The notes beneath the pieces are model-generated. The model did no database searches. It was not told the DNA's origin and worked only from the letters and a program-made list of their open reading frames with translations. Of a stretch of 64,000 nt of DNA, positions 45,701 to 53,492 are shown piece by piece. The position numbers and the translations under genes are program-made. Origin of the DNA: Macrobrachium rosenbergii (taxonomy: Eukaryota; Arthropoda; Malacostraca; Decapoda; Palaemonidae); assembly GCF_040412425.1 (NCBI RefSeq), contig NC_089788.1:70247220-70311219 (forward strand), in the 5' to 3' direction. The number at the start of each line of letters is the position of its first letter. Position 1 is the first letter of the stretch.

Positions 45701-48554
45701 CTGTTCTGACTTCCCATATGTGGGCTTACAGATAATTTACTTTTATTATTTGCTGTATGGTAAATTCGCTTTTCATAACTGCAGACAACTGCAGCATGCT
45801 TTGTGCTGAGTACTCCCCATCTAAGAAAGTGTAGGTTCATATTCCCATCGTAACAAATGATGAGTTTTGTGTTGTTCTGAACCCAAATTGTACTGACTTT
45901 ATTTTGGTAGCTATAAAATTGTTAAATAAAATTATAACCCCAATAATGTGAGGCAGTTGGCCAAGAACAGAATTTTCTTTACTTTTTTTATATCAGTATT
46001 TTTTAAAACAACAAACTGAAAAAGCTGTATAATAAATTTCCTTTCCAATACTATATACAGTACTGTATATTATTGCTATTCATATCAGTTATTGCATACA
46101 TAAAACAAAACTTAGACAAAAATTTTATATTTTTTATTTTGAACTGGTTTAATGATTTTATTTGATCCTAACAGTTTCCAGATGTCATTGTGATGCTTCC
46201 CAGAATATCAAAGTGCTGTATGAAACTTTGCACACTGCCACTTGACATCACTGGAATCTCAAAGGTTTAAAATACGGCAGATCTGTGATTTTCTAAAAGA
46301 AACATATAAGAATAAAAAAAAGGTTGCCTGAGCAAGAAAATCATAAGCGGAAAATTAATCCTTCCAGTATTCAACATACTGAACAACCACAAACATAATA
46401 TAATAATAGCAAGAGCAACAAAATTATACAGGCCGGGCTAAAATATATATTAAACACACCCCCCGACACGGCAAACTTCAAGGTTGGTAATTAAAAAAAC
46501 CACATCACTGGAAAGAGGAAAATATGCAAACGCAGATGGTATAAGAAAAAATTCTAAAAAATTTTCTGTACCTTCCCTTGAGAAGTTGACAGCAAATATG
46601 ATGAATTATTCTCATAAATTCCTTAAACAATGAAGATACTATGCTACTCTAAGAATAGGGGCTTTGAGGGGATCAGACATTGTCACTGAAACAAGCTTCA
46701 AGATACATTCCATTTGGCTCGGTAAGTCTTGTCGCAGTGTTTGCCTAATCTGGAGATAATCTTTGCTATCCCTCGGAAAAATTTCTTGAAATGAGACAGC
46801 TGGATAACCACACTGCATGAAGGTTGAGTTGACCAAGGTTCTGGTGATATCTCATGCAATGTGAACCTGAATAGTTTCTTCCATAAATATGTATGACAAT
46901 AGTTCTGAATAACAATTCTGCTGGGGCCAAAGAAGGGTGATCACTGTCACTGTCGAAATGAATTATCCCATTTGGGATAATGAGGACAGTGTTCTCCCAG
47001 ATTGCCTGGTCTGCAATGGTTAGGCAATCATTCACCAGTTTTATGTTGATATGGGATGCTAAAGAGATCTAGAAATGGAGCTCCCCACAACTTCCTTAAC
47101 ATTCTGAAAATCTCTAGGTGCAATAACCACCCTGTAGGTACCGAATTCTTCCTGCTTAGATAGCACTACACTGTAACATTTTTTTTCCTGGAACATATCT
47201 GGGGCCATTTTGTTGCATTGTCTGACAGGATGCTAACTACTTTAATGACCAACCAGTCTGAAAATCCTTGTGGTGCTAGCTGGATAGCTTCAAGTTCTAA
47301 CTGATTTATATGGATAGCCTTCTTCTGACGTAACCAAAGACTAAGTGCCATTAGATCAAGTAAATGAGAGCTCCCAACCCTCCTCTTGAGGCATTTCAGA
47401 ATCTTGGAATGGGTGGATATGTTTTAGGATTATTTCAAGACTTCCTTACAGGCAGGCAACAGCAAGTTGCTGTTAATGGGATCATTAGCGAACCAAGACC
47501 TACTGTGTCTGGAGTTCCACAGGACAGTGTTATTGGTCCATTGTGTTTTTAGTGTATAAAAGTGATATGGTTGTTGGCCTGGAAAAAAAAGAGATTGTTC
47601 AGCATACCAACGATGCAACTTGGGCGTAGTGATGTCTCCACTTACGAGAAATAAGCTGCCATTAGTCTCAGTCATGACATGGGTAGGATCAGTGAATGGT
47701 GTAGTTGGTGGGGTATGAGACTGAACTCTAGTAAAATGAAAACACTACTGATTAGTAGATCTCATACAGATTTTCCAGCCCATCCTCCCATTCAGGAGGA
47801 TGGTACTCTGCTGAATGAGTCCAAAGCTTTAACAAGTCTAGGTGTAACTTTTGACTCACAACTTATTTTTAGAAACATCTAATGAAAAGTTTAGCAAATG
47901 CTGCACAAAAGTTAAGTACAAGATTGTTCATAAGACCACAAATATTTATAAAAGTGATAAAACCAATGCAGCCTGTTTTAGGTCATTTGTCCTTCCTTTA
48001 CTAGAATACTGTTCTCTGGCATGGATGTCTGCTTCAGCCAGAGATTTATCTCATATAGATAAAATGGTTTGTGGTGGTAGGTTTCTTTTTCCTAATACTG
48101 TATAAGCAGTTGTGACTCTGACCATCGACGGATGGTCTCTTGTTATCAATTTTTCATAAGCTGTATTTTAACAAAGATCTTTTACATTCACAATTAAACA
48201 ACCAGATTCACTGAACAGTGGTCATTTACTCCTCAACCTGTTGGACTGCAGGCTAAGGAACGTGAAGTGATCTTTCATGCAACTGGAACTTCAAAAGTTC
48301 AAGTGAACATGCAATGCATTTACTACCCTATTACAATTCTCCTTGTATTTTAATAATTTACTTAATTTTTATCTATTTATTTATTAATCTGTTAACCTAT
48401 TTTTTCTTTTTCAATAATTGATCTCTCCTTTCTGTATTTCCCATTACTTTCTATTACTTCTTTCTAATAAACACCATACCCTTTGAAAGCCTGAATTTCA
48501 ATTTCAAGTCAATGGCCCCAGTGGGCTTGTTTAATATGAATAGGGTTCATCTTT

Positions 48555-48616
<62 letters not shown>

Positions 48617-51534
48617 TAATAATAATAATAATAATAATTTGGAATAGAAAAATGAGCCTTGGTCAACATACAAAAAGGCAAAGTACCAAGGACTGAGGGG
48701 TAAAGCTACCAGACAGGAATAGCATCAAACACATAGATGAGACAGGATACAAATACTGTACCTGGGAATAATAGGAGAGGATATAAAACACCAAAAGACG
48801 AAGGACACGATCAGGAAAGAATATATGCAGACACTTAAGATGATACTCAAGTCAATACTCAATGCCGGAAACATGACAAAAGCCATAAACATGGCCAGTA
48901 CCAGTAATCATATAAAGTGCAGGAACAGTGGAGTGGACAAAGGCTGAACTCCGCAGCATTGACCAAAAAACTAGGATACACATGACAACACACAAAGCAC
49001 TACACCCAAGAGCAAATACAGACAGACTATACATAACACGAAAGGCAGGGGGGAGAGGGCTACTAAGCGTAGAGGACTGCGTCAATATTGAGAGCAGAGC
49101 ACTGGGGCAATATCTGAAAACCAGTGAAGACGAGTGGCTAAGGAGTGCATGGAAAGAAGGACTGATAAAAGTAGATGAAGACCCAAAAATATACAGAGAC
49201 AGGAGAATGAAAAACAGTACAGAGGAATGGCACAACAAACCAATGCACGGACAGTACGAAACAGACTAAAGAACTGGCCAGCGATGAAACATGGCAATGG
49301 CTACAGAGGGGAGAACTCAAGAAGGACACAGAAGGAATGCTAACAGCGGCACAAGATCAGGCCCTAAGAACCAGATATGTTCAAAGAACAATAGATGGAA
49401 ATAACATCTCACCAATATGCAGGAAGTGCAATACGAAAGAAGAGACCATAAACCACATAGCAAGCGAATGTCCAGTGCTTGCACAGAACCAGTACAAAAA
49501 GAGGCATAATTCAGTAGCAAAAGCCCTCCACTGGAGCCTGTGCAAAAAACACTAGCTAGTTTGCAGTAATAAGTGGTAAGAACACCAACCTGAGGGAGTG
49601 ACAGAAAACGATCAGGCAAAGATCTTCTGGGACTATGGTATCTGAACAGATAGGGTGATACGTGCCAATAGACCAGAGGTGACGTTGATTGACAAAATCA
49701 AGAAGAAAATATCACTCACTACTGTCGCATACCTTGGGACACCAGAGTAGATGAGAAAGAAAGAAAAAATTGATATGGTAAGTATCAAGAACTGAAAATA
49801 GAAATAAGAAGGATATGGGATATGCCAGGGGAAATTGTACCCATAATCACGGGAACACTAGGCACGATCCCAAGATCCCTGAAAAGGAATCTGGAAAAAC
49901 TAGATGTCAAAGTAGCTCCAGGAGTCATGCAGAAGAGTGTGCTACTAGAAACAGCGCACATAGTGAGAAAAGTGATGGACTCCTAAGGAGGCAGGATGCA
50001 ACCCGGAACCCCACACTATAAAAACCACCAAGTCGAATAGGATGACTGTGATAGACAAAAAAAAAATAAATAAATAATAATAATAATAATAATAATTGTG
50101 AAGAAGACATCTGAAAAAGAAAGGGTTAAGTTTGTCTCAATTCTTCCACTGCCAGAGGTCCAAAAAAACCTTCTAAGAGGTGGTAACCAAAAGATTTTTG
50201 GGAGCATATGATGAAGACCATTCCCACCTAGGTTGCTGTACGAGGATCCTAACTTGTACCTGCTTTCTAGTGTTGACAAGGGGCCTAGTACTCTTGTCTA
50301 TACCTTTACTGGAGGAGCTGGTGTCTGTAGAAATTTTTATATTGCTTAAAATTTTTGGATCCTCTCCAATGATGGCCATACTGTGTAACAGTGGTGGGAT
50401 CCATGCCTACATAGGTTAGTGACCTTGAGAGAAAAAGGTCAGATTGTTCCTTTTAACCCTACAGCCAAAACACTGAACCAGGCTGATTAAGTATTTTAGA
50501 CAAGAGATTCCTAGGATGTAGCTGCCATATCTAACAAATTGTCTACATAGCCCAATAACCTGAGCCCACACAGCCACTGAGGTCAGAAGTCTAATAGATA
50601 ATGCCCTCCCACATGACCCTGAGAAATATCCAGAAGGATCAATGTACATGAATTTGGAAACAAGCATCTCTCAGATTAATGGACAGAAGCTACTTTCTAT
50701 CTGGAAGACGGTTAGTATCAAATTATGGTTGCAAAGACTGAGGCTGATTATTAATCTCCATCCCAAGAACGTTTAGGAATTACAAACAGGCTACTGTAAA
50801 AGTCACAAAGATTTCCTGTTACTTCCTGAACTGATCCCTTGACCAAATTTGATTTGTCTCTTTCTAAGGCTAAGAACTTTGGTGAACTGGTGCTGTATGA
50901 CTTGAATGGGACTAAAATAAGTTACAGTTGGGAGCATATATAAATTGAGAAGACCTGCGTTAAAAAAATTTCAAGTTTGTACATTGTATAGACATACATT
51001 AGGATTTCTATTCATAACAACAAGTTAATGTTTCTGTACCTTCCCAATCTCAACAATTTGGTCATCAGAATATAAGTCCTGTACATCTGAGAAAATCTAT
51101 ATTGTTTTCTTCTTGAAATGTAGTTTATTTATACCAAAAACTAAAATTCCACACATTACCAAAATGTGAACTACACATTCCCTCATTGCCACACATATAA
51201 ACCCAAGATCATTTTTAATTTCATTCTCTGTTTTGTGAAACAATGACCTAATTCAAATTATTTCATCAAAAATGCAAAGGACATACACAAAGATTAAAGT
51301 ATTCTGAACTTTCAGGAACTACAAAAAAACTCTAATTACCCATACAGTAGTCAAGATTGAATGCAGTACAACATTAAATACTAACCTGTTACTGTGCCAT
51401 TCATTTAAATATTCATAAACTTTCTCCTTTTTATTCTCAGCAACTTCCACTATTTTCTTTGGGTACTCTACATTTGGAATACTCTTCTTCTTCTTTGGCC
51501 TTCGTTTCTTGTTAGTGTTTTTAGACGGTGACAT
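33534..51534 (-). CDS. C7orf50 family protein (WKF domain), gene span
   Basis: Two coding exons, 51534-51386 and 33792-33534, join AG|A into one Arg codon and encode 135 residues. The N-terminus (MSPSKNTNKKRRPKKKKS) is a basic nuclear/nucleolar-type tail. The C-terminal half, SWKYKKLYEIWLVKNF, then LGKQYFKIFLLYVENMKGLS and KAVLKVLS, fits the WKF domain of vertebrate C7orf50, whose exact molecular role is unclear. The vertebrate protein is about 194 residues, longer at its N-terminus. The 17.6-kb intron is full of mobile elements. The initiator was chosen as the first ATG of the open frame (51534-51532). A TTAACAG just upstream could be an acceptor for a 5' UTR exon. The exon join is inferred from phase, not from a transcript. 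Confidence 0.82.
33793..34748 (-). other. C7orf50-homologue intron, 3' part
   Basis: AT-rich intron. A tandem duplication of about 34 bp (33826-33892, TGTAACAAATT...GGAAAGTTTCTAAA twice) sits just upstream of the acceptor. Nothing else was recognised before the DIRS element. Confidence 0.75.
34764..34924 (+). repeat. DIRS left inverted terminal repeat
   Basis: It begins ACTTACCTGGCAGTTATATA and ends TTCCTCAGATTATCTCT. It is the reverse complement of 41203-41365 with only a few differences (for example GTCGAACC against the complement of GGTTTGAC, and a one-base gap in CATTC-CGTTTTC). Confidence 0.95.
35084..37570 (+). pseudogene. DIRS gag-like region, frameshifted
   Basis: It starts ATG at 35084 (MSDPKFFRVCVNEECKVRLR), with a Cys-rich N-terminus (C-x4-C and CKEC spacing), a charged helix, and a frame change near 35405. 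There are further changes across 35.6-36.8 kb. The last intact part (about 36829-37506) includes KKALTRIDNWLKERRQAVKS and GILKKRALLCSFTSKSTT. The 36.47-36.70 kb part is a degenerate minisatellite based on CGCCAGGACGC. The function is inferred from position and from resemblance to gag-like products of arthropod DIRS elements. Confidence 0.75.
36475..36700 (+). repeat. Degenerate GC-rich minisatellite within DIRS gag
   Basis: About eight variants of a unit containing GCCAGGACGCAT or GCCAGGGCGTAT spaced about 27-30 bp apart, much richer in CpG than the host intron. Confidence 0.8.
37570..39060 (+). pseudogene. DIRS reverse transcriptase and RNase H region, frameshifted
   Basis: The palm signatures are present but in different frames. 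A leader segment reads LEKGAIEPVLELGSPGFYNR (37929 onward). The first catalytic motif SLDLQDAYFHIPIHP (about 38131) lies between two compensating frameshifts near 38020 and 38190. Then come FKALCFGLSTAPQVFTRVMS and the catalytic box YLDDWL (about 38330). RNase H follows with DASESGWGATLG (about 38825) and a HINRKELMAIWLGLKAF segment (about 38910). The RNase H then changes frame near 38985. As the first catalytic motif is out of frame with YLDDW, this copy cannot make an intact RT. Confidence 0.88.
38975..39590 (+). pseudogene. DIRS RNase H end and conserved linker domain
   Basis: An open frame here reads NSDNTTALAYISKQGGT (the RNase H D-N-TAL motif), ADMLSRRGQVLPTEWTL, then SIDLFASSQNKRIPNY and a DTYAFPPFKIINLVVKKF block, ending TLVAPFWPAREW. 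The IDLFAS...YAFPPF block is typical of DIRS-order pol between RNase H and recombinase, where some members carry a methyltransferase-like domain. No clear methyltransferase motif was seen. Confidence 0.8.
39590..40681 (+). pseudogene. DIRS tyrosine recombinase, frameshifted
   Basis: The N-terminal SAM-like part is open: QRVYQSKWETFRSWCKQH, then STIKGYRSLLSTVFRHRG. Catalytic landmarks of the Cre/lambda integrase fold are visible but split over three frames. The first Arg is in KRVSEIHA (about 40066, after a frame change), H-x-x-R is in KAHEIRAIATSLAY (about 40440), and the nucleophilic Tyr is probably in SVFASHYLREV (about 40537, after a further frame change). Residue roles are inferred from the family. 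Confidence 0.88.
41060..41162 (+). repeat. DIRS internal complementary region
   Basis: Bases 41060-41103 are the exact reverse complement of the left end (34749-34792). Bases 41097-41162 are the reverse complement of the right end (about 41340-41404) with a one-base gap. The two halves overlap by seven bases, TAAAATG (41097-41103). In DIRS1 this arrangement is thought to template completion of a single-stranded circle. Confidence 0.93.
41203..41365 (+). repeat. DIRS right inverted terminal repeat
   Basis: It runs from AGAGATGATCTGAGGAACTG to ACTGCCAGGTAAGT and is complementary to the left repeat. Beyond the repeat the right end continues as a unique tail to 41404. Confidence 0.95.
41405..43008 (-). 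other. C7orf50-homologue intron, unassigned
   Basis: AT-rich intron sequence. I see no gene or recognisable mobile element. Confidence 0.7.
43011..43179. repeat. 40-bp minisatellite, four copies
   Basis: TCATCACAGTCTGAAGTCCT plus TGTGTTGGACAACATGCTAG recurs with exact 40-bp spacing (starts at 43021, 43061, 43101 and 43141), with a few substitutions between copies. Confidence 0.95.
43180..44392 (-). other. C7orf50-homologue intron, unassigned
   Basis: A stretch of about 1 kb (43.3-44.35 kb) is less AT-rich than its surroundings and has short open frames on both strands. No family was recognised; it may be an old mobile element. Confidence 0.5.
44539..44596. repeat. Long perfect-style hairpin
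   Basis: The left arm TTAAGCTAACTTTTAAATGA plus AATTA pairs with the right arm TAATTTCATTTAAAATTAGC plus TTAA with a single one-base bulge and a loop of about nine bases. Confidence 0.9.
44838..45142 (-). mobile_element. tRNA-derived SINE, copy 1
   Basis: Read on the - strand, the head has RNA polymerase III boxes: TGGGTGAGCGG (A-box like, about 45129) and GAGTTCGAATC (B box, about 45083), about 36 bp apart as in a tRNA. The body ends GCTGTTAATCAGCTCAGTGG then a tail toward 44838. Exact 14-bp target duplications AATAAAACGATGAA flank it (44824-44837 and 45143-45156). The body contains a 31-bp tandem duplication (44975-45036). Confidence 0.88.
46639..47351 (-). mobile_element. Antisense fragment of a second DIRS-like element
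   Basis: On the - strand the sequence reads INQLELEAIQLAPQGF, then VVSILSDNATK (the RNase H D-N motif), SRKNSVPTGWLLHLEIF and KLWGAPFLDLF. These are the RNase H-to-linker words found in the intact element at 38.9-39.3 kb, in the same order but diverged and interrupted by stops. It is a much older copy or a different DIRS family. Confidence 0.7.
47364..48560 (+). mobile_element. 5'-truncated Jockey-like LINE
   Basis: RT motifs in order are QDFLTGRQQQVAVNG, SGVPQDSVIGPLCF (the GVPQGS-x-GPLLF motif with Gly changed to Asp), a degraded FADD position (about 47605), MGRISEWCSWWGMRLNSSKM, SLGVTFDSQL, and a C-terminal CFRSFVLPLLEYCSLAWMSA with LSHIDKMV. Stops follow. The 3' end GTTCATCTTTTGAATAATAA runs into the (AAT)n tail at 48557. 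Because it begins at the finger/palm region, it is 5'-truncated. Confidence 0.85.
48557..48638. repeat. (AAT)n array, LINE tail
   Basis: About 27 AAT units with one AAA interruption. The array joins the end of the Jockey-like LINE to the start of the next LINE fragment. Confidence 0.95.
48640..50069 (+). mobile_element. R2-superclade LINE fragment with restriction-like endonuclease remains
   Basis: The downstream half of a LINE: GYKYLGI (about 48749), VEWTKAELRSIDQKTRIHM (about 48930), LYITRKAGGRGLLSVED (about 49027), a zinc-knuckle-like motif ICRKCNTKEETINHIASEC (about 49411) and KKRHNSVAKALHWSLCKKH (about 49498). After it come WDYG and a degraded restriction-like endonuclease region to about 50.0 kb. 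The CCHC followed by a REL-type endonuclease at the C-terminus is characteristic of R2/NeSL-type LINEs rather than Jockey or RTE. Frameshifts and stops (for example after 49267 and 49555) make it dead. Confidence 0.78.
50070..50096. repeat. (TAA)n tail
   Basis: A short A run followed by AAT units ends the second LINE fragment. Confidence 0.85.
50097..51385 (-). other. C7orf50-homologue intron, 5' part
   Basis: No recognisable element; the donor of coding exon 1 is at its right end. Confidence 0.7.
51386..51534 (-). CDS. C7orf50-homologue coding exon 1
   Basis: It encodes 49 residues plus two bases: MSPSKNTNKKRRPKKKKSIP, a short linker with VEYPKKIVEVAE, then KVYEYLNEWHSN and AG. The - strand donor reads CAG|GTTAGT. 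The Lys/Arg run at residues 9-17 looks like a nuclear localisation signal. Confidence 0.82.
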
Positions 51535-51863
51535 GGTGCTGTTAACCACAGAAGCAAAATTTTCTATCTCTTAAGACAGGAAACCTTTCCAAACATAATA
51601 TGTAATCTCTCTGAAGGCGTGTCTCTGAAAATAACACAGGAAAAAATGCAAGATTATTAATTTACTCTGTCAATTTAAAATTATTTGAGAATACATCATA
51701 CAGATCACGGCAGGGTCATGCACTCATATTCTCTAGTATTTTTAGCATTTTTCTGTCAAACTTTGTGTCAATTTATCAATATTATTTTTTTCAAATAATA
51801 GAACAAAACTGAAGTCCTGTATATTTGCTCTTAGGCGGCATCATCTTAACAAACGTGTCTACA

Positions 51864-52143
51864 AAACAAGTATACCTTAGTTTTACCAGACCACTGAGCT
51901 GATTAACAGCTCTCCTAGGGCTGGCCCGAAGGATTAGACTTATTTTACGTGGCTAAGAACCAATTGGTTACTTAGCAACGAGACCTACAGCTTATTGTGG
52001 AATCCGAACCACATTATAGCGAGAAATGAATTTCTATCACCAGAAATAAATTCCTCTAACTCTTCATCAGCCTGCCGGATAATCGAACTCCGGCCCAGCG
52101 AGTGTCAGTCCGCAGCGCTACCGACTCACCCAACGAAGACCTT
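51864..52143 (-). mobile_element. tRNA-derived SINE, copy 2
   Basis: Same body as copy 1, with a 13-bp exact target duplication AACGTGTCTACAA (51851-51863 and 52144-52156). The tRNA-like head on the - strand reads TGGGTGAGTCGGTAGCG with B box GAGTTCGATTA. It lies just upstream of the C7orf50-homologue start codon on the same strand. Confidence 0.9.
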
Positions 52144-52156
52144 AACGTGTCTACAA

Positions 52157-52907
52157 TTTTGCACAAATACTGATAAAAATGTTAGTTGCAAGGTGCAAAT
52201 TTTGCTGAAGATAATAAAATATGCCAGAAAGTGTGTTCACATAAAACCACATATAGAGAAATAATCAATTATTATTCACTGTACAGTAGCATATGATAAT
52301 GATGATATGTTGCTTTATAATTACTTTTCTTTAAAACAGTGACAATTATACAATAAAAGAAAAATATACCAAAACAAAACTATCTGGTTAAGTTTGAAAT
52401 CTAAAACAATGTCCGAGTTGCACAGTACAGAAACAACAAGAGTAAACTAAAATATATTAACACAGATTAAGATGATCAAAGTCTAACCATTCACTCCTGT
52501 TATTTTCTGACAAGAGCTTTTTCTGTACAGTAAAACCTTTTCCACTGCAAACGAGACCAGCCAGAACATTCCTTGTAGGGACAGTCAGTGCTTTGGGTAG
52601 TACTTTCCCTATAAAAGGTGTAAAATGGTGGGGACCTGAAAACAAGAAGGAAATAATGCATCCAAGCATTCACTCACACCTTCCTTTTCTGGCAATTTAG
52701 CTGTTTACATCAATGAGGAAACAATTAAAACTCCATACATTCAAATAACGTGAGAAATGAGCTTCGACTAGCAATTGGCAAGTGCCAGCAAAACTCTCTC
52801 AACAACAACAAGAAAAACTGCTGGCTTACAGCAGGAACGTGGGGGGATTTCTCCCCTCCGCACTCGACTGAATCGAAATCAGATGGGATATTCCCGCGTA
52901 GGTTCAT
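52157..52907. other. Unassigned sequence, partly leader of an LTR element
   Basis: From about 52.75 to 52.91 kb it may be the 5' leader of the LTR element described at 52926-53189, read on the - strand. The rest is unassigned. Confidence 0.4.
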
Positions 52908-52925
52908 ACCCTACTCACTGCGCCA
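52908..52925 (-). other. Putative primer-binding site
   Basis: On the - strand TGGCGCAGTGAGTAGGG follows directly after the ACA end of the putative LTR. It begins TGG, as expected for pairing with a tRNA CCA end, and resembles the TGGCGCAG-type sites of some Gypsy elements. Confidence 0.45.
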
Positions 52926-53189
52926 TGTAATATATTATCCCAGGTCCAAATAAACGTTGGGGTATATTTTAAGCGTAGTTTATTCCCAGACAAGGATCCA
53001 TGGTGATACTGACAATTCAGTTACAGAAACTAGACTCGCTGTTATACAGAAGGCATCAGAAAACGTTAACAGTACAAACCATAAATATATAATAAAACCT
53101 TAACAGCAGTTCTCCATAATAACAATAAACAACCATTACCATTGAACGGACATACATAATTATACAACAAACGACTCAAGTATACAACA
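52926..53189 (-). mobile_element. Putative LTR of a Gypsy-type element
   Basis: A 264-bp stretch that on the - strand starts TGTTGTATACTTGAG and ends ATAATATATTACA, giving TGT...ACA termini. It contains AATAAA (in GGGAATAAACTACG) and abuts a primer-binding-site-like sequence. No internal coding region or second LTR was seen, so it is a truncated copy at best. Confidence 0.45.
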
Positions 53190-53216
53190 CTGCCAAGTGA
53201 CCATTGGTTAAAGTTA

Positions 53217-53492
53217 AGTATACCTTACTTTAACCAGACCACTGAGATGATTAACAGCTCTCCTAGGGCTGGCCCGAAGGATCAGACTTATTTTACGTGG
53301 CTAAGAACCAGTTGGTTACCTAGCAACGGGACCTACAGCTTATTGTGGAATCGGAACCACATTATACCGAGAAATGAATTTCTATCACCAGAAATAAATT
53401 CCCCCAATTCTTCATTGGCCGGCCGGAGATTCGAACTCGGGCCCTGCAGAGTGCTAGCCGAGAACAGTACCGGCCAGTCCGACAAGGAACTA
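53217..53492 (-). mobile_element. tRNA-derived SINE, copy 3
   Basis: Same body as the other copies (GCTCTCCTAGGGCTGGCCCG on the + strand). The head is more diverged: B box GAGTTCGAATC is intact and the A-box region reads TCGGACTGGCCGG. I could not find a clear target duplication. Confidence 0.82.

Noticed and set aside
52900..52925. A tRNA 3' end read on the + strand (GGTTCATACCC...GCGCCA)
   Set aside because: No upstream cloverleaf exists. The - strand reading as an LTR primer-binding site explains it better.
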